Assembly: GCA_902782305.1 (NCBI GenBank)
Contig: CACZMV010000028.1
Coordinates: 1 to 32,697, forward strand
DNA length: 32,697 bases
Direction of reading: 5' to 3'
DNA from: an uncultured Prevotellaceae bacterium
GTDB lineage: Bacteria; Bacteroidota; Bacteroidia; Bacteroidales; Bacteroidaceae
A program made the position numbers and the translations under genes. The notes beneath the pieces are model-generated. The model searched no databases, was not told where the DNA came from, and saw only the letters and a program-made list of their open reading frames with translations. Shown in pieces: positions 24,743 through 32,558 of the stretch; within the stretch, counting starts at the first letter, position 1; each line of letters begins with the position of its first letter.

Positions 24743-26347
24743 TTAGATCACATGTAAACCGAGGAATACCATGAGGCCGTTCATGAGTATCCAGAAGATG
24801 GCAAACGGCATGGTCTTACGCATGATGTCACCATCCTGACCCTCCATGTCGCAGGCAGCAGTAGCAATGGCGATGGATTGCGGTGAAAGCAGTTTACCTC
24901 CCTCAGAACCGGCACAGTTGGCGGCTGCGAGCCAGTTGGTCTCACTACCTGTGACGCCAAAGAAGGTGCCTTGGTTCACCAACCCGAGGTCGCTGGCCGC
25001 TGTGGCCTGCAACTTACCAAACAGAATGTTGGCATTGGTGGCTGAACCCGTTACAAAGGTGCCGATAGAACCAATCAGAGGAGCGAAGAATGGGAAGGCT
25101 GCACCTGTCAGCAGGACGAGTCCTTTGGCAATGTCGTTAGTCATACCGGTGTTGTTCATCAGCATAGCCATTGCCACAAGACAACAGATAGTAACAACGG
25201 TTTTCTGCAGGTTGAGAGTGGTCTTTGCCAGCAACTTTATCAGATTGCCAATGCTCATGCCCTGAATCAATCCACCGATGACGGCACCCAGGAAAATCAT
25301 CAGTCCGGCATTTGACAGCCATCCGAACTTAAAGGTGTTGCCAATGACGGGCAATTCGAACTTAGTCACCAATGTGTTGTTCAATAGCTCATTGACAGAA
25401 GGAACAATCTTACTGCTGATAAGGATAAAGAAGATAATCAAGCCATAGACACTCCATGCCTTTAACGTCTTGACAACACCAAAGCGCACATGCTCGACAT
25501 GAACGGTATCTTTTTCTGCCTCATGGCGCAGGAACAGTTTGTTGTAAAGCAGCATGGCTGCGATGGCTGCTACAGATCCCAGAATAGCCGGTGTCTCAGG
25601 ACCGATAAAATGGGCACAGCAGAATTGCACAGTGATGGAACAAGTACCTACGAAGAGGGCGATAGTGATGTTCTTCAGAATCTTCGTCTTATCCGTCATC
25701 ATCAGAATAAGGAACGGGGTGATGTAGAACATCAGAGAGAGCTGTAATATAATAAAGGTAGCAACCTCGCACAGTTCCTCAGGAGTGGCTACACCGCTGG
25801 CAGCAACCTGATTAGCCAGAGTGGTGGCTGGAAGACCTACTGCTCCGAAGCCTACGGCAACAGTGTTTGCCACCAAACAGATAACGGCTGAGAACATGGG
25901 CTTGAAGCCTAATCCTATCAAAATGGCTGCAGGAATAGCTACTGCGGTGCCAAAGCCTGCCATACCTTCGAGCACACCACCAAGACCCCACGTCAGAAGC
26001 AGTACGAGCAATCCCTTATCGGAAGTCATCTGGATGAACTGTGTCTTGATGGTCTCAATCTCCTTAGTCTCACAAAGGATGTTGTAGCTGAAGATGGCAC
26101 ATATAATAATAAGGATAATAGGGAAGCAAGCCTTCAGGAATCCTTCGATGACAGACCATAACGTGATGCCGTATATCGATGCTTCAGCATACTTCTCCGG
26201 AATAATGCCTAAATAGGGGGTGACAAACAATGCCAGAAGTATTGTAACGATGAGCGTGACGATAGCACTCCTGTAACCAGATACTTTAAATCCCATCATC
26301 AAGACAATGAGTAGTAGGATGGGAATGGCAGATATTAATGCTGACAT
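24743..26347 (-). CDS. lldP: L-lactate permease
   Basis: The 534-residue membrane protein has at least 12 hydrophobic helices and the family block GGVLEGMAGFGTAVAIPAAIL (about 121-141; key residues G-G, E-G, G-F-G), plus GFGAVGLPATTLANQV and the C-terminal CAGSEGGKLLSPQSIAIAT. LldP/LctP transporters bring lactate or glycolate in with protons. It is the first gene of the lactate operon and its promoter mirrors that of the divergent FAD/Fe-S dehydrogenase gene. Stereo-preference cannot be told from the sequence. Confidence 0.94.
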   Translation of the reverse strand: MSALISAIPILLLIVLMMGFKVSGYRSAIVTLIVTILLALFVTPYLGIIPEKYAEASIYGITLWSVIEGFLKACFPIILIIICAIFSYNILCETKEIETIKTQFIQMTSDKGLLVLLLTWGLGGVLEGMAGFGTAVAIPAAILIGLGFKPMFSAVICLVANTVAVGFGAVGLPATTLANQVAASGVATPEELCEVATFIILQLSLMFYITPFLILMMTDKTKILKNITIALFVGTCSITVQFCCAHFIGPETPAILGSVAAIAAMLLYNKLFLRHEAEKDTVHVEHVRFGVVKTLKAWSVYGLIIFFILISSKIVPSVNELLNNTLVTKFELPVIGNTFKFGWLSNAGLMIFLGAVIGGLIQGMSIGNLIKLLAKTTLNLQKTVVTICCLVAMAMLMNNTGMTNDIAKGLVLLTGAAFPFFAPLIGSIGTFVTGSATNANILFGKLQATAASDLGLVNQGTFFGVTGSETNWLAAANCAGSEGGKLLSPQSIAIATAACDMEGQDGDIMRKTMPFAIFWILMNGLMVFLGLHVI

Positions 26348-26387
26348 AACAAAGGGTTTTTAGTTATTATTATATTAAGAATTGTTG

Positions 26388-26395
26388 CAAATTTA
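26388..26395 (-). promoter_or_regulatory. -7 box of the lldP-lutABC operon
   Basis: Minus-strand TAAATTTG (26395-26388) fits TAnnTTTG. Its surroundings, 26387-26403, are an inverted copy, one mismatch in 17, of 26452-26468, the divergent promoter. No -33 TTG was seen at 19-21 bp, unlike most other promoters here, so an activator may be needed. Confidence 0.62.
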
Positions 26396-26459
26396 CGAAA
26401 AAAAATATAATAATGGAAGAAATAAAGGATTAAAAAAAACAAATATGACAATTTTTTCG

Positions 26460-26467
26460 TATATTTG
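26460..26467 (+). promoter_or_regulatory. -7 box of the D-lactate-dehydrogenase-like gene
   Basis: TATATTTG fits TAnnTTTG and lies 41 bases before ATG 26509. It belongs to the mirror pair described at 26388-26395 and also has no recognisable -33 TTG. Confidence 0.6.
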
Positions 26468-26508
26468 CCGAAAATAATGCACGTATAACTAAAAATCCAA
26501 CAACGATT

Positions 26509-29500
26509 ATGCTGAACAATTTCCTAAACGACCTGAAACAGTTCCTGCCAACTGAACGTATTTATACCGATGAGCTTCGTACCCTTGGATGGGGAACGGA
26601 TGCCAGTTTCTATCGGCAGATTCCAAAGGTCGTCATCCGAAGTGATGGCGAAGAGGAGATAAGCCGGATAGTCCAACTGTGTCAGAAACATAAGATGCCC
26701 TTCACCTTCCGTGCTGCAGGTACATCGCTCTCTGGACAGAGCTGTACGGACAGCGTACTCATTGTAGCAGGCAAGCATTGGGAGAAGTATGAAATAGGTG
26801 AGGGACAGGATACTATCAAGCTCCAGCCTGGTATCGTGGGGGCTAGGGTAAATGATATCCTGAAGCCTTACGGACGAGTATTCCCACCTGATCCTGCTTC
26901 AATAGGAAGTGCAATGGTGGGTGGTATTGTTATTAACAATGCCTCAGGAATGAACTGTGGCGTACATGCCAACAGCGACCGTATGATGGTTTCCGCTCGC
27001 ATCATCCTAACGGATGGTACGGTACTGGATACTGGCTCGAAAGAGAGTCGCGAGGCCTTCCGCAAGTCGCATCCAGAGTTCCTGAAGAAGATAGAGGATT
27101 TACGTGACAAGGTTCGGGCTGACAAAGAATTGGCCGACCGTATCAGTAAGAAGTACTCTATTAAGAATGTGACAGGTCTGAATCTTCGTCCACTTATAGC
27201 TTACGATGATCCTTTCGATATCATAGCCCATTCGATGGTTGGTAGTGAGGGAACGCTTGCTTTCCTCTCGGAGGTGACGATGAAGACACTTTATGACTAC
27301 AAGTTCAAGGCTTCTGCAATGGTTTACTTCCTGACGATGAAGGAGAGTTGTGAGGCGGTAGTAGCCATGAAGAAGCTGAAGGCAGGTGAGGAAGACCTGA
27401 AGATGAGTGCCGAGAACTTGATGGTGAAATCGGCTGAGATGCTGGACTATATGTCGCTCAACAGTGTTGATGACCCCGTATTCCTGCAGTATAAGAAAGA
27501 TGTGGATGCGGGTAAGATTGAGGGTGTGCAGCCTGGTGATTACCACAACTTGACAGCAATACTGACAGAGACTAAGGGCGTGACTCATGAGCAGTTGCTG
27601 GAGAAGATAGAGAAGATAAAGGAATGCTTGGGGCAGTTCCGCCTTTATATTCCTGCAGAATTTACGGAGGATCCTGCTGTCTATGGCAAGTATTGGGCTA
27701 TTCGAAGTGGCATCTTCCCCAGCGTGGGTGGTACGCGTCCTGTGGGCACATCGTGTCTTATCGAGGATGTGGCATTCCCCATCGAGTCATTGCCTGAAGC
27801 TACCGTAAAACTTCAGAAGCTGATAGCCGATCATGGATACAACGATGCTTGTATCTATGGTCATGCCTTCGAAGGTAACTACCACTTTATCTTGAACCAG
27901 AGCTTTGCTGACGAGCACGAGGTGGCTCGTTATGCAGAGATGATGCGCGATGTGGCTAAGTTGGTGGTTGAAGGTTATGATGGCTCACTGAAAGCAGAAC
28001 ATGGAACGGGCCGAAATATGGCTCCCTTCGTGAAATACGAGTGGGGCGAAAAAGCCTATGAGACCATGAAGGAACTGAAAACTATTTTCGATCCAGAGGG
28101 ATTGTTGAATCAAGGTGTTATCTTCAATGATGATCCTGACTGTTTTATCAAGTGTCTGAAACCGTTGCCTGTGCTCAGCTATGACTATGCCAGTGTGCCC
28201 GATGGTGGCAGGTATCTCATGGAACCTGGACTCTCGACTGCAGAAGAAACGGTAGAACAGGTAAAACGTGCCAACAAGTGTATAGAATGCGGATTCTGTG
28301 AAGTGAACTGTATGTCGTGTGGCTTAACATTGTCGAGTCGTATGCGTATTGCCGTTCAACGTGAAATATGTGATTTGGAGGCTACGGGTCGGGACCCAAG
28401 GCGATTAGCAACGCTTCGTCGTCAATATAAATATTATGGCGATCAGACTTGTGCAACAGATGGATTATGCTCTACCTCTTGTCCAATGAAGATTAATACG
28501 GGCGAATTGACGCATCTGGTTCGTCAGTTGGATATGAATAATTCAAAACTGGGTTATCAGGTGGGCGAGTTTGCTGCCAACCACATGGCAGGCATCAAGT
28601 CGGGATTGCGTGTGGTTCTTGATGTGGCGCATTTGGCTCATGTTACGCTAGGCCCATCCCTGATGACCAGTGTGTGTCGAGGCATGAACAAGATGGGCTT
28701 GCCATTGTGGACAACAGCAATGCCAAAGAAGAAGCGTCAGCCAAAACCATCAGATTTGACGCAGTTCATCATTGAACGCTCTATACCCAAACATGAGGAA
28801 GAGCACAAGGACTTGAAAGTGGTTTACTTCCCGAGCTGTATCAATCAGACGATGGGATTGTCAAAAGAGTCTAAGGTAAAACATGCTCTTGTTGATGAGG
28901 TTATCCAATTGATGGCGAAGGCGGGTTATGAGGTCATCTTCCCTGAAGGTATGGACAGAATGTGTTGTGGACAGATTTGGGAGTCGAAAGGTATGCTCGA
29001 CATAGCCGACCGCAAGAGTGCCGAGTTGGAAGCTGCGCTCTGGAAGGCTTCAGAACATGGAAAATATCCTGTGCTTTGTGCCCAGAGTCCTTGTTTGCAT
29101 CGCATGAAGAAGGTAATGCAGAAGATGAAGCTTTACGAACCTGCCGAGTTTATCATGACTTACCTTGTAGACCGGCTAGATTTTCATCCAACCGATAAGC
29201 GTATAGCATTGCATCTTACTTGCTCTACCCGTCAAATGGGGGTTGATAAGGATATGATAGCCCTTGCTAAACTATGTTCTAACAATGTGTTCCTGCCGGA
29301 GGGTGTTGGCTGCTGTGGTTTTGCTGGTGATCGCGGCTTTACCTTCCCAGAACTGAACAAGTACGGTTTGCGTAAGCTTCGTCCGCAGATAGAGGCCAAC
29401 CATATTGAAGTAGGCTACTCCAATAGTCGTACTTGCGAGATTGGCTTGGAACATCATGCAGGCATTCCTTACATGAACATTGTCTATTTGGTCAACATCT

Positions 29501-29532
29501 GCACAACGGCAAAGAAACCAAAGGATAGTTAG
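26509..29532 (+). CDS. FAD/Fe-S fused D-lactate (2-hydroxyacid) dehydrogenase
   Basis: This 1007-residue protein fuses an FAD-linked oxidase with Fe-S domains. Residues about 1-550 have TFRAAGTSLSGQS and PPDPASIGSAMVGGIVINNASG, the FAD pocket, SMVGSEGTLAFLSEVTMK and the metal/substrate block YGHAFEGNYHF with KAEHGTGRNMAPF. C591-C594-C597-C601 and C648-C654-C658 form the ferredoxin-like clusters. MCCGQIWESKG and GCCGFAGDRGF mark the CCG domains of GlpC/LutA type. This layout is that of DLD-II and YdiJ-type enzymes; YdiJ oxidises D-2-hydroxyglutarate, so substrate is not settled, but the lldP-lutABC neighbours favour D-lactate. The end overlaps the convergent SGNH gene by four bases. Confidence 0.92.
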   Translation: MLNNFLNDLKQFLPTERIYTDELRTLGWGTDASFYRQIPKVVIRSDGEEEISRIVQLCQKHKMPFTFRAAGTSLSGQSCTDSVLIVAGKHWEKYEIGEGQDTIKLQPGIVGARVNDILKPYGRVFPPDPASIGSAMVGGIVINNASGMNCGVHANSDRMMVSARIILTDGTVLDTGSKESREAFRKSHPEFLKKIEDLRDKVRADKELADRISKKYSIKNVTGLNLRPLIAYDDPFDIIAHSMVGSEGTLAFLSEVTMKTLYDYKFKASAMVYFLTMKESCEAVVAMKKLKAGEEDLKMSAENLMVKSAEMLDYMSLNSVDDPVFLQYKKDVDAGKIEGVQPGDYHNLTAILTETKGVTHEQLLEKIEKIKECLGQFRLYIPAEFTEDPAVYGKYWAIRSGIFPSVGGTRPVGTSCLIEDVAFPIESLPEATVKLQKLIADHGYNDACIYGHAFEGNYHFILNQSFADEHEVARYAEMMRDVAKLVVEGYDGSLKAEHGTGRNMAPFVKYEWGEKAYETMKELKTIFDPEGLLNQGVIFNDDPDCFIKCLKPLPVLSYDYASVPDGGRYLMEPGLSTAEETVEQVKRANKCIECGFCEVNCMSCGLTLSSRMRIAVQREICDLEATGRDPRRLATLRRQYKYYGDQTCATDGLCSTSCPMKINTGELTHLVRQLDMNNSKLGYQVGEFAANHMAGIKSGLRVVLDVAHLAHVTLGPSLMTSVCRGMNKMGLPLWTTAMPKKKRQPKPSDLTQFIIERSIPKHEEEHKDLKVVYFPSCINQTMGLSKESKVKHALVDEVIQLMAKAGYEVIFPEGMDRMCCGQIWESKGMLDIADRKSAELEAALWKASEHGKYPVLCAQSPCLHRMKKVMQKMKLYEPAEFIMTYLVDRLDFHPTDKRIALHLTCSTRQMGVDKDMIALAKLCSNNVFLPEGVGCCGFAGDRGFTFPELNKYGLRKLRPQIEANHIEVGYSNSRTCEIGLEHHAGIPYMNIVYLVNICTTAKKPKDS

Positions 29533-30338
29533 AAAGTGCAGGGTAGGGCACTGAGCTGATAATAAAGGGTACGAGCCATGCGTTCGTGCCCTTTGTCATT
29601 TGGGTGAAGCCGGTCGTTCTCTGGGTCAGCAAAGAATTGCGCATATTCGTCCATCATCGGATAGAGACCACTGACGGCATTCATGTCGATGACGGGAATG
29701 GCCCAAATGTTACCAGCCTCTTTCACTGCATTAATATATTCTTCCAGATAAATGCCACACTGGTTCGTGTAGTCTTCCGTACACTGCCAGTTTTTCTCGC
29801 TTCTAAAGAACTGTGCACGATGAATAGGCGTGAGCAAGACAATCTGTTTGGTAGGATACATCCGTTTAACCTTGTCGATAGCGGTATTGATACGTCCGCG
29901 GTAGGTGTTGCCGTCCATATTCATGTAGCGACGTTTTCGATCTACCAATTTCTTGGGCTGTCCGTGACCGTACATCACTTGCTCTTCTTTCTCATCATAC
30001 CACTGACCGATGGGAACTCCATTGTTGTAATCATTGGTACCGATAAATATCATGATAGCATCAACAGAGTCGCCGTGTTCTTCTTTCAACTTGTCTGCTT
30101 GTCTGGGAATATCGTTCCATTGACGCCCACTGACAGCATAGACATACGGAGTGATGCCTAACCATTCCTGCAGGAAGTTCCAGTATTTCTTCTTCGAACC
30201 ACTGTTGCGTGGGTCGGTAATTGAATCTCCAAAGTAAGCAACGCGCTTCTGCATCCAAGGATGTACAAAGGTGGCTTGTGCTTGGACAGTGCCGCAAAGC
30301 AATGCTGCCCATATCAGCAAAATAATCTTTTTCTTCAT
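29529..30338 (-). CDS. Secreted SGNH/GDSL hydrolase
   Basis: The 269-residue protein has a signal peptide (about 1-20) with cleavage near VQAQA. SGNH blocks are S39 in FGDSIT, a Gly in AVSGRQWNDIP, the Asn in IGTNDYN, and the Asp-His pair in DRLHPNDKGHE. Such enzymes remove acetyl or other ester groups from sugars or lipids in the periplasm. The substrate is unknown. The frame is open to 30362, but the codon there lies inside the -7 box; ATG 30338 is the proper start. A perfect palindrome covers the -33 element, so it may be regulated. Confidence 0.9.
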   Translation of the reverse strand: MKKKIILLIWAALLCGTVQAQATFVHPWMQKRVAYFGDSITDPRNSGSKKKYWNFLQEWLGITPYVYAVSGRQWNDIPRQADKLKEEHGDSVDAIMIFIGTNDYNNGVPIGQWYDEKEEQVMYGHGQPKKLVDRKRRYMNMDGNTYRGRINTAIDKVKRMYPTKQIVLLTPIHRAQFFRSEKNWQCTEDYTNQCGIYLEEYINAVKEAGNIWAIPVIDMNAVSGLYPMMDEYAQFFADPENDRLHPNDKGHERMARTLYYQLSALPCTF

Positions 30339-30359
30339 AGTTTTTAAGTAATATCTCGG

Positions 30360-30391
30360 CAAAAGTACGAATAAATATTCTTGTTAACAAG
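30360..30391 (-). promoter_or_regulatory. Promoter of the SGNH gene with palindromic -33 region
   Basis: Minus-strand TACTTTTG (30367-30360) is the -7 box; TTG (30390-30388) is 20 bp upstream. CTTGTTAACAAG at 30380-30391 is a perfect 12-base palindrome over the -33 element and could be an operator. Confidence 0.7.
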
Positions 30392-30418
30392 TTTTTTATT
30401 CTTTTTTAATAATAACAT

Positions 30419-30449
30419 TTGCACGCACCTAAAATAATGTGTATCTTTG
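30419..30449 (+). promoter_or_regulatory. Promoter of the BI-1 gene
   Basis: TTG (30419-30421), 20 bp and TATCTTTG (30442-30449) form a full promoter. The message would start near 30455 and has an AAAGGAAA purine stretch (30471-30478) before ATG 30483. Confidence 0.78.
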
Positions 30450-30482
30450 CCCCCGTTAAACAATAAAAAGAAAGGAAATAAC

Positions 30483-31202
30483 ATGAATTATAACGATTTT
30501 GAATTGAAAAATCTGTCTGTTGACGAGCAGCTGTCTATGTCTTCTGCTTTCCCTGTACTGATGCGTAAGGTTTATGTATGGATGACCCTTGCCCTGGTAA
30601 TTACTGGCTTTACGGCTTATGGCGTAGCTACAAGTCCTGGCGTACTGCAGCTTATTTTCGGCAATCAGATACTCTTTTGGGGAATGATTATTGCCGAGCT
30701 TGCGTTGGTCATCGGTGTCAGCGCTGCCATTAATCGCTTGTCGTTGACTATGGCTACATTGATGTTTATTCTCTATTCTGTCATCAATGGCGCATTGTTC
30801 TCTTCTATCTTCTTGATTTATACAGCGTCATCCATTGCTACCGTATTCTTTATTACCGCAGGTACATTTGGAGTAATGGCACTGATTGGATATACGACCA
30901 AAACAGACCTTACCTCTATTGGCAAGTATCTATTCATGGCTTTGATAGGCTTGATTATTGCCACACTTGTTAACATGTTCATCAAGAGTGAAGGCTTTAC
31001 CTATATCCTTAGTTACATTGGTGTGCTCATTTTCGTAGGACTTACCGCTTATGATTCCCAGAAAATCAAGCAGATGCTCCTCCAGGCTCCTGATGCCGGC
31101 GAGGGCGCTCAGAAGCTTGCTCTCCTCGCAGCTCTCACGCTCTATCTCGACTTCATCAACCTCTTCATCTACCTCCTCCGCATCTTCGGCCGTAGGGAGT
31201 AA
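30483..31202 (+). CDS. Bax inhibitor-1 family membrane protein
   Basis: The 239-residue protein has seven hydrophobic helices beginning near residue 27 (VYVWMTLALVITGFTAYGVA) and ends with LALLAALTLYLDFINLFIYLLRIFGRRE-type residues (key L-Y-L-D-F-I-N-LF, L-R). The motif AYDSQKIKQM is characteristic of the BI-1/YccA/YbhL (TMBIM) family. Homologues act as pH-sensitive calcium leak channels or modulate membrane proteases; here the role is unknown. The frame upstream of 30483 begins with a TTG inside the -7 box and is not used. It stands alone and converges with the unknown minus-strand gene 17 bases later. Confidence 0.93.
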   Translation: MNYNDFELKNLSVDEQLSMSSAFPVLMRKVYVWMTLALVITGFTAYGVATSPGVLQLIFGNQILFWGMIIAELALVIGVSAAINRLSLTMATLMFILYSVINGALFSSIFLIYTASSIATVFFITAGTFGVMALIGYTTKTDLTSIGKYLFMALIGLIIATLVNMFIKSEGFTYILSYIGVLIFVGLTAYDSQKIKQMLLQAPDAGEGAQKLALLAALTLYLDFINLFIYLLRIFGRRE

Positions 31203-31219
31203 GATAAGATGTTGCCGCA

Positions 31220-31963
31220 TTATTGAGGCGACAGGTACGGTGCCTCTGTCAGTCCGCCATAGCTCTTGGCGGACTTTTTCATTGCCTCCTCTGTGGTGTA
31301 CTGCTTATAGAACGTACAGCGGGTGACAATGGTTTGCGCTGAACAGCGCTCACCAATTACCTGTACTAGTGCCCAGCCTTTCTTGTCGTCGCTGAACTCC
31401 TCACCCTTCAGCACAAAGTGTCCGTCCACCAGCGTCATCTTAGTTCGCAAAATCTCGCGCATGCTAAAACGTACTCGCGGAATAGTGTCCTCTCCAGTCT
31501 GCTCGGCAGTATAGAGGAATAACTTCTCCTGATAGCAGTGTTTGTCCTTCTCGAGGTCGGTCAGCAGGGCGGGTTCACCGTCCACCTCTCCTAACTCCAG
31601 TTTGATAGTCGGCAACGTGCCGTCGCTTATCGGTATGCCGGGCATCAGAAATGATGCCTCAGTCATGTGTATTCGTTCCACAAATACCGTTGGCAACCTG
31701 TTTGCCAGCGATGCAAAGTTCTGATAGGCTGTCTTACGTTGGGTAAACATCATTTCCTTACAGCCGTATTTCATCATCTTCCACAACGCAGTGGTGTGAC
31801 GCATTTTCTGGCGTTGGTTGAACTGGCCCAGCGTATTGCTGCGTTTCTCGTCCGAGTTCGATACGCGCGTAATCACTTGTCCTTGCTTCACGTAGGTTGT
31901 AACACCGGCCTTACGCAGGCTGCCTATCATGATCAGCCCCTTAGCTGCATACTTCTGTTTCAT
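31220..31963 (-). CDS. Conserved-looking hypothetical protein of unknown function
   Basis: I do not recognise this 247-residue protein. It has no signal peptide or transmembrane helix and is rich in Lys, Thr and Glu. The start (MKQKYAAKGLIMIGSLRKAGVTTYV) and NQRQKMRHTTALWKMMK resemble the general pattern of small Bacteroidetes DUF6266-type proteins, with Gly-rich start followed by a helical KTAYQNFASLANRLP segment, but this is a weak likeness. ATG 31963 is preceded by AGGAG nine bases upstream; a TTG just upstream is rejected. The gene lies about 330 bases from a minus-strand promoter at 32302-32332, so its leader is long and repeat-rich. Confidence 0.72.
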   Translation of the reverse strand: MKQKYAAKGLIMIGSLRKAGVTTYVKQGQVITRVSNSDEKRSNTLGQFNQRQKMRHTTALWKMMKYGCKEMMFTQRKTAYQNFASLANRLPTVFVERIHMTEASFLMPGIPISDGTLPTIKLELGEVDGEPALLTDLEKDKHCYQEKLFLYTAEQTGEDTIPRVRFSMREILRTKMTLVDGHFVLKGEEFSDDKKGWALVQVIGERCSAQTIVTRCTFYKQYTTEEAMKKSAKSYGGLTEAPYLSPQ

Positions 31964-32007
31964 AGTCAAAATCTCCTATCTTATTTTAATTATACATTCA
32001 TTCATTG

Positions 32008-32068
32008 TTCCTTCGTCATTCTCTCCTCGCTCTTCCTTCGTCATTCTCTCCTCGCTCTTCCTTCGCTC
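32008..32068. repeat. Tandem 25-base repeat (2.4 copies)
   Basis: Two exact 25-base copies (32008-32032 and 32033-32057), starting TTCCTTCGTCATT, and an 11-base partial third copy (32058-32068). It is pyrimidine-rich on the plus strand. On the minus strand this falls in the leader of the unknown gene at 31220-31963. Frame is not conserved across copies, so it is likely noncoding. Confidence 0.9.
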
Positions 32069-32110
32069 TAGCCTTGTCCTTCCTTCGATACACCTTCTAT
32101 CTTCCACCTA

Positions 32111-32226
32111 TTGTTGTCCGGTTGTTACTCTGTTGCTATCCACTTTTTCTTCATTTGTTATTCAGTATATTACCGGACATCAACCGGACAACAACCGGAC
32201 AACAACCGAACAACAAGCGGACAAGA
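32111..32226. repeat. Five tandem 11-base repeats and one inverted copy
   Basis: ACCGGACAACA-type units at 32172-32182, 32183-32193, 32194-32204, 32205-32215 and 32216-32226 follow one another. The inverted match TGTTGTCCGGT is at 32112-32122 and extends to 16 bases with 32190-32205. The 11-base period rules out a coding repeat. In a minus-strand RNA any of the five units could pair with the single antisense copy, although the last two are diverged. Confidence 0.88.
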
Positions 32227-32301
32227 GTTAGCGCAACTCACTTGCAGTATCCTTGCAACTTGGGTGGAACACCGAACTTGAAGTCTTGGCTTTTTCGGGG
32301 A

Positions 32302-32332
32302 CAAAGATACAAAAAAAGCCTCGAACCCCCAA
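32302..32332 (-). promoter_or_regulatory. Promoter for the unknown minus-strand gene
   Basis: Minus-strand TTG (32332-32330), 20 bp and TATCTTTG (32309-32302) give a complete promoter. The next gene on that strand starts at 31963, so transcription would pass through the 11-base and 25-base repeats first. Confidence 0.7.
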
Positions 32333-32367
32333 CAAGTTTCGAGAATTTTTATGGTGTTAGTGTGTGC

Positions 32368-32390
32368 CCGACAAATTCCGGATTTGTCGG
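32368..32390. repeat. Perfect short inverted repeat
   Basis: CCGACAAAT (32368-32376) and ATTTGTCGG (32382-32390) form a 9-base stem with a TCCGG loop. It is about 36 bases upstream of the minus-strand -33 element at 32330-32332. No T run follows, so it may be a protein site and not a terminator. Confidence 0.75.
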
Positions 32391-32528
32391 ACGATAGATG
32401 GCTCTCATTTTGCAACACACGGCTGGTGTTTATAGGTGTTCTTATATAATATAATAAGGTGTAATTTCCGGTATTGTCAAAGAATGCGAAAACTTTTGTA
32501 TTTTGGATAAAATTCTTCCTGAAAAGTT
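32391..32528. other. AT-rich gap without a supported gene
   Basis: This stretch lies between the divergent minus-strand and plus-strand promoters. It holds AT-rich sequence, such as the run near 32442-32455, and no reading frame with a credible start. With the leader at 31964-32301 it makes up the only gene-free region over 300 bases in the window. Confidence 0.6.
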
Positions 32529-32558
32529 TTGGTGTTTCGGAAAATAGTCGTACCTTTG
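32529..32558 (+). promoter_or_regulatory. Strong plus-strand promoter near the window end
   Basis: TTG (32529-32531), 19 bp and TACCTTTG (32551-32558) form a full -33/-7 pair, preceded by T-rich sequence. A hairpin (CGCCTC 32569-32574 with GAGGTG 32581-32586) lies right at the expected 5' end of the RNA. Confidence 0.75.

Noticed and set aside
32172-32226. CRISPR array
   Set aside because: The 11-base units follow each other without unique spacers, and no cas gene is present.
31929-32397. Plus-strand frames of 100 and 130 codons over the repeats
   Set aside because: They depend on tandem repeats whose periods are 25 and 11, not multiples of three, and have no start signals.
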